This document shows, piece by piece, positions 22,501 to 37,500 of a stretch of 64,000 nt of DNA. The first letter of the stretch is position 1. Each line of letters begins with the position of its first letter. The notes beneath the pieces were generated by a model, which saw only the letters and a program-made list of their open reading frames with translations, was not told where the DNA came from and made no database searches. The position numbers were made by a program, and so were the translations under genes. The stretch is from Chiridota heheva (taxonomy: Eukaryota > Echinodermata > Holothuroidea > Apodida > Chiridotidae): the NCBI GenBank assembly GCA_020152595.1, contig JAIGNY010001912.1, forward strand, positions 1,702,001 through 1,766,000, in the 5' to 3' direction.

Positions 22501-25500
22501 TATAAGACATCTTCTCATGAACACGAGTGATTTGAAATTTGTGGTCCTTGTAGTCAAGAATGTTCATCTTATATGATAGGACAACAGGAACAAAATGGAA
22601 TCTCTTTCTGTGAAGGAGATACTTGAAGATATCCGGTAAGATACAGATACTCAACCATTTGGATGGCATTTTGGCTATCATAGATTTGAGAGCTCGTCTT
22701 ACCTGCTCTTCATCTTCATCGTCCTCCTCATCCACCTTCAAGCGACCCACGTCATAGATGTGACACACACTCTCACTCGTCAGGCTGTCATTGTTTCCTT
22801 GATGCTGTTATACAAATCATACAAACATACAACATTAGAACAATGCATATCTCCTCAACTGAAGTATATGATATCTGTCTGTTCATGTCAATAATTGGAT
22901 TCTCATATCAATATTCCATAAATAAGATAAAACCTCTACACCAAGAGTTCTTAATTAATTTTTTACAAGGGTCATCATTTCACAACAACCTCAGGCTGTG
23001 GGTCAATTGCATGACAAAACCAGCATCACGTGACAAACAAAACCTGTCAAAACAATCCCTGAATTCACACAAGCTGAGAGCGTGCACGATAAGAAGGATT
23101 TATGCCAGATGTCGATGGTTCTCTTATCAGCCTTCCTTTGACAAGCCGCGAGTCTGCCCATTTTTACAACGGAAGTGAAAATAACATTTTGCTTGATAAG
23201 CCGCGATATTATAGTGTGCAGATCTGCCTAGGAAAACCCCTAAAATAAACAATCGTTTTCGGATTTTTACCAATCTCATTCAGATTTTTTTCCTGCTTCG
23301 ACTATTATTTGCGGAACAAAGTGGATTGTCTGGCGGGCGGATTGTCTGGCGGCCAGATTGTCTGGCGGGCCGAATTGTCTGGCGGGCCGGATTGTCTGGC
23401 AGGCCAAATTGTCATTTTATGGAGGACAGATCTCTTCTCATTTTGTAAGCATTACAAAGAAATTGTTGAGTGCCACATCAGGCATTCAAAATGGCAAACT
23501 ACATATATATTGTACCAGTATGAAGAGTACATTTTTCAAAGATTATAAATCATCTCTCAAAAATACAGCTACATCAGAAAAGGATGACATCACAAAATAT
23601 CCATATTTTTGTCGTTAGCAAGTTTGAAGGGAAATTTTGAGGCTTTCATGTGTTTCTATAAAATATAAAACATCAATCTATGAAGCGTTTATGTGTGACA
23701 AAGAACACCTACCTCTAAGACTGCAATGGAGGTATCCTGTGGATTTGTTGCAAGGTCATAAATGTTCTTCTTTACATCAATTGTGGCTGATGAGAGAGAG
23801 GATGAAAACAACAAAGGGCCATTATTACATGTAAAGAATATATCAAACATTGTTAAGCATTAATCACTGCAAATTGGAACTATATTGGCATTTTAAAATA
23901 TAACATAACATGACACTTGTAATTGTGGTAATCATTACATGGGTTTACCCTTAATTATGTAGAAAAATTCCAATGTTGTAACTACAAAGACAAGATTCTG
24001 AGGACTAACACACTGCTTCCTAGAAATGTCTCCAAGTTGGCAAGAAAACAAAAGTTAATGATTTGTTTGTTTGATGAGAATTTAACAGCATCACAACAGC
24101 AAAGGTCAAATTGTGTCTGAGAGGTTAGATCATTCCAGAGGTAGGAAGGAGAGTAAACAGGGGCAGATTGAGAGAAATACGAGAACTAAAAGCCAGAAAG
24201 CCGGGATCGAGAGAGGTGTTTGGGTGAAAAAATAATGTAGAGAGAGGGGGTGGGGAAGGAGGACTAAATATGGTTTAAGAGGAAGCATGATGAAGAAAGG
24301 AGATACTTTTATCTGGAGGATTTTTTTGTTTAAAGTTAATGAAAACAATAATCATCACTGGTGGTGGTCTAGCCCTCCATGAATCATGTTAATTTATTAA
24401 AACCTGCCATTCCTCAACAAAATAAGATTTACTTCAAATACACATACACATAGTGCCTAACAAGCAAGTCTCCTTTTCTAAATGTTTGTACCACAGAGAT
24501 TCAAATTGGACCGGACAAAAAAACCGATCACATAATATTTAAACTGACTAAACCCATCGTTATATTGCAAATAATGTCTTTGTAATGCTCACCTATGGGT
24601 GTGTAATCGGTGCCATCAAAGGTCCTAAATGAGGATCCAAAGGGGCATTTGGTACCATCAGTCAACTCCTCCTCTTCAACCTCAAACATGGCTGCAAAGC
24701 AGGAATCAAAATAAATAATACACTGGTTACAACTAATGCATTCAGTGAGTGTACAAAACAAATGTTGAGGACATTATTCAAAAAACATGAATGACTACTG
24801 TGTGTCAAAATAAACTTCATCAAATAATGATTTTTTTTAATGATTTGGTAGAACGTACTACATGGCAAGAACCCAACAGTATCATCTCTGCACAGTAAAT
24901 GTGCATCACTCACTTATAAAGCCCTCCACTTCTTGGAGTGAATGCACACAACTTTTTACACAAATCAGGCATAAACATATTTTCAATGTTAGATTCAACC
25001 GCAAATGCTTCTCTAGCAAAAAGTAACTTCATCCCACCAAAAAAAATCAAATAATACTGATTATACTTTCTGCAGAGAAAAAAAAACACATTTTTTGCTT
25101 CCTACTACACCCTATTAAAGTTCTCAAAATGCAAACAAATTTCATCAAACTTAAATATGCTTCTGTCAACACATAAAATATTAACAAAAATAAACTTGAC
25201 ATCAAAATGTGCTAAAAATTGTTTGATATATATATAAAAAAAAAACGGTTTTGCTACACTGAGTACACCTTAGGAATGACTTACTTCCATATATGACGCT
25301 AGCATCACTATTGAACACTATCTTGCACTGGTCGAGAGCAGGCACTGTTTGCAGCAAGTGGAATGTTCTGATGTCCCACTGAGTGAAGATTCATTAAGGA
25401 AAGACACTTTATTATCACTCTTGTTCTTGCTGAACTTACAACAAAGGAAACCTGTGTCAATTTATCAGGTGACTAGTGCTGTAGAAGCTAACTAACATAA

Positions 25501-28500
25501 ATTATCTTCTAAAATATCTTTCCCCGTTACCAAGATTATACATATTTTGAGGTTTTTAAGTAAAACAGGAAATAAAGTGTTTTTGGCTAATATTGGTGGG
25601 TATTTAAATAAATACAAAGAGGAAGAAATAAATTGCTTTTTTTGATACTTCATGTGATTTGTTTGATGAGGGCTTAACGGCACCATGACAATGAGGGTCA
25701 AATTGTGCCTGAGAGGTTAGATCATTCTAGAGGAAGGAAGGAAAGAAAACAGGGGGAGATTAAGAGAAATACAAGACCTTAAAGTCAGAAAGCTGGGAAC
25801 AAAAGGGGAGGTGCATGGGTGAAAAAAACCAAGTAGAGAGGAGGCCTACATATGGTTGTAGAGGGAAGCATGATGAAGGAAGGAGACAATTTTATCTGGA
25901 GGGTTTTTCTGAAATAATTTGGCAATTGAGTTGTGAGCTCTCAGAAGGTTGCACAGGGGGCAAGAAAGAAGAACGTGCTGGACTGTAAGGGTGCAATGGC
26001 AATTGTAGGAGAGGGCTTTGGGGAAACTAATAAGGAGGTGGGAGTGAGTAAGGTGTGAGTGTGTGAGGTGGGTGTGACCTATTCTAAGACGGGTAATATG
26101 AACATTGTCGACACGAGAGAGGTTGTTGATGGTGGGTTTGATCGGAATGGTGGGCTGGATGACGTGGAGTTTGTAATCAACTTGGGAGTCCCATGAGGTT
26201 TGCCAGCGGTCACAAACAAGGGAAGCGATAAGTAAGCGGTTTGATGTCAGAAAGGGTTTTGGGAAATGGGGTGGGGGAGGTTGAGGGAAAGCTTAGTGGC
26301 TGCATCAGTCCTGTCATTGCCAGGGATGCCAACATGTAAAAGCTGCATTTCATTCTTGCAAAATCACTCTACCTATGTATCCTGACATGATCACAGAAGA
26401 TATGAGAAATTTGCAGATAAGTGGAAAACCTAAGATTCAAGTGTTGCTAAAGGTACAGGGAAGTTTATATAGTCAAAAGCAATTGGCACATGACACCACA
26501 AAACACTAGCCATAATCAGCTCCATGAAAAGTAAGCTACTCTACTTTGTAGGCATCTTGAAAGTGTTTACAACATATCTTGGTGATAAGACAAAGAACTA
26601 TTTATCAACCAGCCTAAAAAATTTGGGGAAAAATTTCAGCACATTAATCAACCATAAATCAAAAGCTATTCATTTTTCCAAATCGAAAACTGATCCCCTA
26701 AGACATGAACATTAATAAACTTAATGAAAGAAAATACCAAATCTAGATGACATCAGTTCTTCCTTAATAACACGTCAAGCGTCTATTGGAATGTTTTTAC
26801 TTAACAGAACCAAAAGGTCTTGTGGTTCTGATGATTTTATTTTCATATGCTGATTGATTTGTAAGTTTTATATTAACTGTCATTTCATTGCATATCTGAA
26901 ATATTTGTTCCATTAATTCATAAACCACACTCACCATGGAGGTTAATTAAAATGTTGACAATGTTTGTTTGATGAGGGCTCAAATTGAGCCTGAGAGGTC
27001 AGATCATTTAAGAGGTAGGAAGGAAAGGAAACAGGGGGAGAATGAGAGAAATTCAAGAACAAAAAATCAGAAAGCTGTGATCGAGAGGGGAGGTGCATGG
27101 GTGAAACAAAAACAAAGTAGAGAGGGGTGGAAAAGAAGAATTAAATATGGTTGTGGAGGGAAGCATGATGAAGGAAGGAGATAATTTTATCTGGAGGATT
27201 TTTCTGGAAGAACTTAGCAATTGAGTTGTGGGGAGCGAGGGAAGCTCTGGGAAGGTTGTACAGGGGGCAAGCATTTCCACAATAATTAACAACATTATCA
27301 TAGAAAGTATGATGCAGAAACGGTTGCTCATTTATTGTATTTAAAGAATTTGTCACTAATTAAATTACCTACTCATTAAAATTGATGACATTACTACCAC
27401 AGCATTATAATATATGTACATAGTACAGACCATAATCCATCTGTGTACCACATATGGCATAAGTCTGATATACCGTTCAAGAAATATGGTGCTTTACAAT
27501 CATTTTTCAGCACTTTCATATTAGGCCATGTCCACCACACATATCAATGATATCTGTTGATAACAAAAGCATGTACAAAATAACTTGACCAACAATATTA
27601 TTATCATGCCCAATATGATGCAAGAGACATACTGTTGTTCATTTATCACTTTTCACAAACTTGAAATTAAGCCTCACCCACACATTAATATGCATGCCAT
27701 CACCACCAAAAACAATAAGGCACATCTGCAAACCATGTGCTATCTGTGTACTACACATGACATGAATCCAGTTCACCATTCTTGAGATACCGTGTTTACA
27801 AGCTCTTTTTAGCAATAATCATATTAAGTCCCTCCCACTATGCATATTAATGTAATTCAACATCTTTATACCCTGAAAATGTACATACACCTGCTAACAT
27901 CATAATTATACTAAATATGAAACAAAACAGACAGAGGGTTCTAAAAATATGAGCATTTCAAGATTTTTACATTAAGCCCCGCCTACTCAATAATATGCAT
28001 GAAATCACCATAGAAAACGATTGGGTACATCTACAGACCATGGGCTATCTGTGTGCCACATATGACATGGCTCCAGTGTATTGTTCCTGAGATATAGTGT
28101 TTATGAGCTGGGCGTCATGAACACACACACACACATACATACACACACACCATCGTATGTTCCTGATGCTATCACTACGGACCCAAAAAGGATACAATCT
28201 CTGAATTGATCATGATTTCCAGTCCACAAGGATGAAACAAACCACTTATATGGTTCTGGAATTGGTCAAATTTGTAGATACTTTTGGCTGATCGCACATC
28301 CCATAAGACCCCATCATTCAGCACGAGGTCATCTGTGGGGTCAAAGGTTGCACAATTGCGGGTATAGTGGTTGCTAAGATCTTTTTCTTGAAGCGAAAGA
28401 ATACATCTTCCAGTGATTGTATCATAAATCTGTAGAGAGATATTGAATATAAGTATATAAAAAAAGTACTTTGCATCTACCGATCAATAATATATTCACT

Positions 28501-31500
28501 ATGCTTAAGTTGCAAATCAATTTCGTCTACTATGCAACAAATCTTCTTTTATCTTTATATAATAACTACGTTGGAGTCACACAGAAAAATACCTCTCTGA
28601 TTGAAGTTAAAAGATACTCAGTAAAAACATTAATTATTTCTTAACCTCATTGGATGACTAAATTACACTTGGAGGTCCCCTCATATCCTTTTTAGAAATT
28701 GTCTGTAACTTCACAGCAAATTTTCAGTTTCACAAGCATTGAAAGTATATCAAGTGAAACAATAAGCAGTATGTCTGTTAATCAGTATTGTACATTCTCA
28801 TCGAACAGGAACACCATCTCTCACTTTACAACACAATTGTTCAGGTAGCACTCCTCACTATAAGTGAAATTTAATTCAATTTATTTTTATTTTCCATTCT
28901 TTAACAAATATACATATCATTAACAATCATTTTTAGGTGGATAAAGGGCTGAAAAAGCAGAAGTTTGAACAAGCAGGCCAACTTGACAAAATTAAGAGAA
29001 TAACAAATATCCTTCACTACTAATAAATGATTAAGTACCTAGACATAACTTAAAATGCCAAGTTTTCTGTCGAAATTTTGCAAGTATTCTCTCCCATATA
29101 ACCAGTCTATATAAAGGAAAATTAAAGGCAAAAAGACTCAAAAGTCACCCCAGCTTTCTTTACATTTTTAAATCAATGACTAATTTGGTAAAACAAAGTC
29201 TTACATTTGCTGTATCTTTCCTTGTGCCGATAATCCTATCCTCAGAGAGTTTTCCGAATTCAACATGCTCATCGTCACCAAATTCATATCTATTCAGAAG
29301 GGAAACAAAACTTCTCATTTTACATTTCTATTACTTAAAATATTGTGCAGGAGATTCAAACAAAATTGGAAGAAACTTGCTAAGGCAGTGATAAACCATA
29401 TATTATGGCTGTCAATGCTGAATTAAACAATCTACACAAAAACAACATATTAAATTGGACATTGCATAGTCTGTAGAAGCTTATAGACACCTCAGGAAAG
29501 CCACTTTTTATTATTGAAAGATTTAAAATTGGAATAAGGATGCAATTCAAAATATTGTCGAGTCTTGGCATGTGGTTAACCTGCCACAAAGTAATGCTTT
29601 GAATGTGTTTTGTCATCTAGTGAAAGATCAATATGCAAAATGATCCAAATTGAGAAATATAAAAAATTGTTCTTAGTTTGCCAAACAAATTGTGAAGTTC
29701 TATTAAATGTATATATTAAACCTACTTTTTCTCAAATGAGCCGTGCACACCCCATAATGTTGATAATGGCTCACTCCAGTAACCAGACGTAAGCACCAAC
29801 CTTCCATCCTGTTGACAACATATAAAAGAAGCTGTTCGTTTCATACATTAATAACTGAAATTCAATTCCAATCTTTTAACTAAAATAGCGGTCATACTAC
29901 ATTTGTATTGAAATACCACCTAAAACAGGACATATCTATAGCAAAATATTCCTAAGATTTTAGGGAAAAAACTTAACTTTTAACTTCCAGCTGATCCAAA
30001 TCTTTCTATTTTCCAATATATACAATGAAAATGTTATGAATGGCAAATCAAATTCTTACCCAAAATATTTTTTTAATCATGCTTAACCCTTAAATCCTCA
30101 TGCAGTCGTGGCATGACTAATTGGACATGCACTTTAATTTTTTTTATTTTCCTTCATCAAATAAGCCCACAGCAGTGATCCAGGTATCATTTGAGGAGTG
30201 TGAATAGTTCTTTCAATAATCAACATTTTTGATGAGGATTATATTGAGATTATTTGAGTAAACCTCACTTGAAAATGGGTAAAGAGTAAAATTTTGAAAC
30301 ATTTCATCAAATTTCATTTTTTTCTTCTTCAAAAAATTAATTGCCATAATTCCAGACCTTGCTTTTGCGTGAAAACCCATGAGAAACTGTGAAAAGACAT
30401 CAATGCATCCAATTCCAGTCAAATTTTGACATTATCTTTTTTGGTAAAATTTGTAGAAAATTTCCTGCTTTTAAGCCTCTTTGAGATCAATTTTTGACAA
30501 AAATTGTAGTTCTTAAATGCAACACAACTGCCCTATGTGAAATATATTCTTGGAACTGGAATTCTCCCAAATTTTAATTGAAAAAAAAAAAAAAAAAAGC
30601 AATTATATCCTATTTATTCATACTGAAATATAAGTTTTAGAACAAACCACAATCTATTCGTAAACAGCATGGTGTAGTGATATGCGTGTGAAACTTCATG
30701 TAAACGGACCCGGGTTCGAAGACCAAAACAACCACGCGGCTTTGTTTTTTGCAAATAATTACAGCGGTGATTATTTTTTGGTTATTACCTCCACCAAAGA
30801 AGTTGGACGGAGGTAATGTTTTCGCCTCTGTAAATTTGTTTGCCATCAAGATATCTGAATAACTGTTGATTGGATTCTGATCAAAATTGGTGTGTAGTTT
30901 TGTTACTGCCTAGGGACAACGTGTGAAAAATTTGGGACATACTGGCAGGAGAAGGGTGTAAATGGAGGGTTGGGGACATTTTAAGGTGAGTTTGTCTTTT
31001 GTCTGGCATCAAGATATCTCCAGAACTCATAATTGGATTTAGATTAAATTTGGTGTGTGTTTTGATTTACTGCTTTTTGAAGAAGTGATTCAAAATTGAG
31101 ACATATTGATAGGAACAGGGGTGGGATGCAAATGGAGAGGTGGGGACATTTTAAGGTGAGTTTGCTGTCACCATGATATCTCAATAACTGATGATTGAAT
31201 TTTGATTAAATTTGGTGTGTGGATTTGTCATTGTTTCAGAAAGAGGATATTAAAATTTGGAAATAATTGGAACAGGGAAAGGGCAGAAATTGCGGGGTGG
31301 GGATGTTTTAGGATGAGATTTGTCAAGACTTAAGTCGTCAAGACTTCACTTGAAACTTTCCAAGAGAATGTGCTGAACAATGACTTTACGTTCTGAATGA
31401 AAATCCAAACAATCAATTTTCTGGACTTAAAGAGACTTACATCAAGTGTTCTTTGGAATCAATAAAAATGAACAATTGGTTTCTGCCATGAATGGAAAAT

Positions 31501-34500
31501 GATGGAAAGTGAATCCTGGCTGAATAGAGCTCAAACGATGCTTCACTTAAATAAAACTGAAAACAATGGTATGGCCTTGGAATAAATCCAGTCACAATAT
31601 AATCTTCAAGTGTTCAGATTGCAAATGATCATTACAGATCAAAACTTAAGGATGAATCTTGGTGGGCCTACAGTAAGATTTCTGAGGTAGATTATATTGG
31701 ATATGGGCATCAAATGAACACTAAAATTATTCTAGGCATGTTAGAATTGCAATGGGTGGAGGTATGTGCTCTAGAGAAGTGCTAATATTCTAGCTTTCAT
31801 TGTGTTTGCATGTTTTGCTTTGGGAAAAAAATTAAAACTGGTATCAATGGAAAGGAAATTTCACAATCTAAATAAGTAAAAAAAAAATCCTTCATTTTCA
31901 TTATTCACAAGAAATATTACAAACTCAAAAAATTGACCTAATTTTGCCTAAAATTTGCATTATTAGGTCGATATTTTTTTTAATTTTTTTATTTTTCATT
32001 GAAAAGTTTATTGTTTTAGCATTCATAAACCAAACTTGTGATGATAGAAAAACGAAAAGCAAAGCTGCGAAAATCATTTTTGAAAAAAAAAATTGCAGTC
32101 ACGTTTTGAGCACGCTGGAGATTTAAGGGTTAACTAAAAATGCTAAGAATGGTTTTTTTCTTAGTTACATTTGGATTTGGGGGTATGTTCCTTATGCTAT
32201 TTGTCAGAACTACTACTTTATTTAAAACATTTGTGGCAGAGGATTTCAAAACAGCAGATTCAAATATGTAAACCCATTTAATAATTTTCATGACAGAATA
32301 TTTTGTCACTCTGGTGTCTTAGCTAAAGATGCCTCTCTACTTGCCAATTAACGTCTCTGAGTTATGAAACTAGGTGGGGCAAACAAACCTCAAATCCACA
32401 ATTGTGTATGACCAATGCATTAAGATGTTCAGTGCGGTCTGCCTGAAGTTTTGATCCATTTATGGTATTTCCCCGGATTTTAGCAAAAGAAATGAACAAA
32501 AATCAGTTTGCTAACCATTCTGGGTTAGAATTCGGATTCACAAAGCCTGTTACGGGCTCGTGGGTGCAATTTTTGTTCACCACCTTGTCGTCACTCGGTA
32601 TGTGTGTGCAGAAATTTGTTTTGTTTTGTATTGCACTGACTGCATAGCATGCGCAGTTATCTAGCTGTACTGTACTGCGTAGGATGTTTGCCCCACTTAC
32701 TTATGCAGATTTTGTTGCTAGGCAAATACATGTGGTGATTGGTTGAAAAAGCTGTCAATCATCCAACTCAAACAAGTTAATTTAGTCTTTCAATTTTCTC
32801 CTTGATACTGCCTACATTTGTCATTGGCCTTAACTAAGTTTTGGTACAACACAAACCTCTGAAAAACGAAATTAAAGCTCTCGATTTATTTCAAGATCTT
32901 AAACAATTACCGCACAGGTGAATAATTATGATCTAGTATGGTTTATGTGTGTTCAGTTCCTGTTCACAACCTTCTGCTCATTTACAGTTTTAACCACATT
33001 CTTTCTCCTCCCACATAACCACATTTTCCTGCAAATTTATGAGGGATACTAACTGCACTATATCATACCTTGGATGGTGTTACAAGTTTCATTGGTGAAT
33101 CATGACATGAGTATGTGGCTTCCTCCTGCAAAACAACATAAGAAAATACATCATAAACATCTGCATACATTCTACAAATGCTTACTCTATACCTGTCCAC
33201 TTCTGACAAGTTGAAGGTGTTTGACATAATGTGTGAATGCATCCTTTTTCAAAATTGCAATGTCCTATCATTGGTTATTTCAACTTGTATGAAAAATCAG
33301 GGAGTACTGGATATAAAATACTAAAGAATAAAGAAATTTGTAACATTCTTTCTTCATAAAGGAAGGAACAAAACACAAATATGCTATTGATTTTAGCTTA
33401 TCAACATGATATTAAACAAAGGGCAAGAATTGAGAAACACAAAAATACAACACAAATTACACATGAGAGTGGTGGAACTGGGAACCTGTCTGAAGAGGAA
33501 TTTTCTAGCCCAGTCCTGTCTAAAAGTGGGACATAAATAGAAATGACTTGATCCTAGTTAATCAATACATGCCTCCCGACATAGTCAAAAGAACAGATGA
33601 GAATAATACGTAAACTAAACATACCACTCCTGTGTATATGTTGTAAGCTTTCAGGTTTCCAGCAAAGTTGCCCAGCCAGAGCACCATGTCCTTTGGCTGC
33701 AAAGATAGTGAAAACGTATTAATTATCACAGTACATCCAACAACATGGAAGTTGACATTTTTTATGACTAAACTAAGATTGCATTAAGAAGGTCTGCAAA
33801 CATCTTCTGTTACAACATATAACAAAAATCTTGGTAAGTATGTTGGCATTTCAACCAAAAAAGTAATTTGAAGAAAAGTGCATTTCTATTGATTTTGTTT
33901 CTACTTTCTAACAGTGACTCAGCAACCATTAAAACCTTTATCCTAGAGTTCATTCAGTCATTTTCTGCATTCAAAAGAAATCCATTTTTTTAAGCAACTG
34001 CGGATAGTCAAGCTGAAGAAGTTCCTTTTTTTTAATTGGATATCGTCAAAACAATAACACGATGGAATCTATGATTACTCCTTCCTTATTGCACAAAATG
34101 TATAAAGGATTAGCTGCAAAACATTACCTTTCCCCAATCAACAATACAATATTGGCAGAAAAAGATGTTTCTGGTACGATAATCAGTACAGAAAAAAAAA
34201 GAATGAAGTAGCAGCAACTAAACTGTTCTATCTTTATCAAACTCAACTTGTTACTCACATTTCTATGTTTACTGAAAGCACAACATGTGAAGCTGTTGTC
34301 GTCATCCAAGTCTCGGTAGGTCTGAACAGGACGAAACCTAAAGCAAAGGATCAGGTTCATGATGTTTATTCATATCTCATAAGTGCCAGAGAGTTTTATT
34401 TAAATCAATAAAAGTGTGCATGCAAATGGAATGAGAGGGAGTGTGAAAGAGAGCAAATCAAGTGGTGAAATGCAATACAAATTTTGCATTTTTGATTTGT

Positions 34501-37500
34501 TGGGCAGAGCTTAATGTATGCTGTATAAGAAAATAACTTTTGGAATAGGAGAGCTCTTATTGCAGAGGTCTGTGATGGCAAGTGCTTGTTCCTAAAGGTA
34601 AAGCAATGTAGGAGAATGTGGTTGTATGTAAGTCTGGGCAGAGTGGATCTCAAGCACGAGGTTGTATAAGAAGTAGTGCTGTCATGACATGTCAATTATC
34701 GCGATATCTCTTTTCCCATGATATGAAATATGCCTCTCGCGACATATCGTGATACCACAAACTAATACTCAACTAAGAAATCTTTGTACGTTAAATTTTC
34801 TATTTTAAATCTAAAAGTCAAGTTTTGAAACCCCCCCCACAAAAAAAAAACTAATTAAAAATCGTGCTTTGTCACCCCACACTGGCACGTTCCGATGTAA
34901 GTTGGCAAAAAGAATGCAAAATTGGCCCAGAACATGCCTCTCACTTCAATGATTCATGGTCATGTTGACTGAATTACCAAACACATGTGTGATGAACATA
35001 ATAGTCACGCGATCATGTCATTTGCTAGATCTGCAAATCATTTTTTCTTGCATCCATCATAAAAGAAGTAATGTTAGTTATATTAGCAATTTGTATCATG
35101 AGTCCGTTTTCTTGAAAAGTATCACAATATACCAATATATCGCAATATTTTTTCCCATGATAATTTATATGTAATTGAGCCATGTTGTGACAGCACTAAT
35201 GAGAAGTTACTGTGACCAATTCTTAGACTAGTGATAATTCTACTGGTTTCTTAATCTTTATCAGAAGACCATGTTTAGGGAATCATGGTCAGTTTGTATG
35301 AAGTGGAGCTGTAATATTTGAAGACAGTATGGAAAATGGGAAGGTTTGTATGGGACATTTAAAAGCAGCATGAGATATTTGAGAGGACAAATTGAACACA
35401 GGCTTTTTGATTGCCAGTGGCTTAATATCCAGAAGATAATTCTTTGTCTTTGCATTAAGCTAGCTAAATCCATCTGAGCCATTAAGCTCATAAGGCTGGT
35501 GTTTATTCCTGGTTTCCATAGCACAAGCCAATGAGAGTACATGAGGCTCCCTAGACAGGACGCCAGTCCATCGCAGGTTAACTCCCCAGCAGTGCTGGTA
35601 CTCATTTCACAGCTAAGTAGACTGAAGCAAGTAGAGTAAAGTGCCTTGCTCAAAGACACAATGCAGTGTTCGCAGCGGGAATCAAACCCTGGTACCTTTT
35701 GCATACAAGCATGACTCCTGAACCACTGCATTTTTTTTTTGCATTGACTTACACATAATCAAATAGGTAAGAAATGTAAAATAAACATGAAGAATGTTAA
35801 TATTTGTAAGAAAGTAAAGGTTTGAAGAGACTCACCTACTGTATACAAATTGCCTGGAACATCTCACTCCATCAACACCACCATGAGTTGGATTAATCTA
35901 AAAAAACATGAAACAGTGTGGAGGATGCTAAAACAATCAATGGTGGAATTGCTTGGTATTCGTTTCTTGAAATTGACATTAATTTTGGACAACCATCTTT
36001 GAAGTTCACCAGTGCTCATGTAGCTTTCAAAATAGCTGTCATCAATGTTTGAATATTATATGTATGGAGTGCTAAAGTCAAAGTATAAGAAAGTAGTGAA
36101 TCTTATTTTATTCAAACACATTTACGAACAGTATAAAGTTACTGTACATATCATCTCTACTTCAGTGGTGCTTGCAAGTATCAGCTAAAATTTTAGTTAG
36201 GGATTATGATGATCCCTAACAAAATAAACACGTCATCTATCAAAAAGTAAAATCAGTTACAATTTTCATATTCAAAGAAAACTGTGTTCTTACTAGTTAA
36301 TAATCTATGAAAACTAAACATGAAAAAAATCAGCACTGAAGTAAAAAGAAGGTGGAGGTGGATTGGTCATGTGATGCGCATGAGCACTATTAAGCACTGT
36401 GTGACAGCTATGACGTGGAAACCAGAGGGGAGAAGGAAAGTTGGTCGTCCTCGAACGACCTGGAGAAGGACAGTCGAGAAGGAGAGGAAAGCGATGGGAT
36501 GGAGCTCATGGACAGAAGCCAGACAAGTTGCAAATAACAGAGTCCAGTGGAGAGAGTGCACCACTTCAGCCTTATAAGTCAGGAGGCTTGAAGAGACTAG
36601 GTGAGGTGAGGAATAATCTATGGAAGTGTGATTTTTCAATATAGAAATATCAAGTCAATTTCATCTTGAAACAAGAAAAACTAAATTTGTAGAAAAAGTA
36701 TGGCTGTGATACCATGTGTCTTCAAACAAATTCATAACATCTTCTAATTTCAATATCTTCAAAATGGGAAAAGGATCTTCACTTTTCTGTTTCTCTTGCT
36801 GTTTGTTTGTTTGTTTGATGAGGGCCTTCTTGTTGTCCTCTACAATACAAGTTTAACATGTCTACCTACTTACTACACTAAGGCTAAGATTAGGTGTTGT
36901 TTCTTTGGAGTAACTTATCTTGTTCTGAAAAAGTGGGTCAGTATGTAAGCAACAACATTTTTTTTTAACCAAAAAATTCAAGCTTTTTCATAACTTTGAT
37001 ATACTAAAGTATTATCATTTCAGATGAATTATGTGTAGGTAGCTATTTTGTTTAGCAATTAAGGTAGGCTTACTCCCAACCAACAATTTTCTAATTCTTT
37101 CAATTTTATTCCCGAGAGCTGAGATATTAAAGGAATGATGGATATTCCAGGAAGAGTTACTTTTTACTACAACTATATACTAAAAAGCTTTTCAACTTAC
37201 ACTTCTTTTGGTTAGTCTTGACATTGCATTTATTGGAGCATTTCTTCTAAATTTGGGTTCTGGACAATGATGAGGTCTGTGGAAATTAAGACAGAATTAA
37301 TATGAAGCAGTTTTAAGAAAATAAATTAAAAAAACTTTACATGAATGCTTTAAGGTATTCAAATACTTAGGAAACCTAATTTCTCCCAATTCTGTCCAAT
37401 CTTTTGTCACCATGGTTTTGGTACTATTGTCCATGAATTTTAGTCCCAAGATTGTTATTCTACTTCTTATTACCATTGTTCAATAATCACAAATAAAAAA

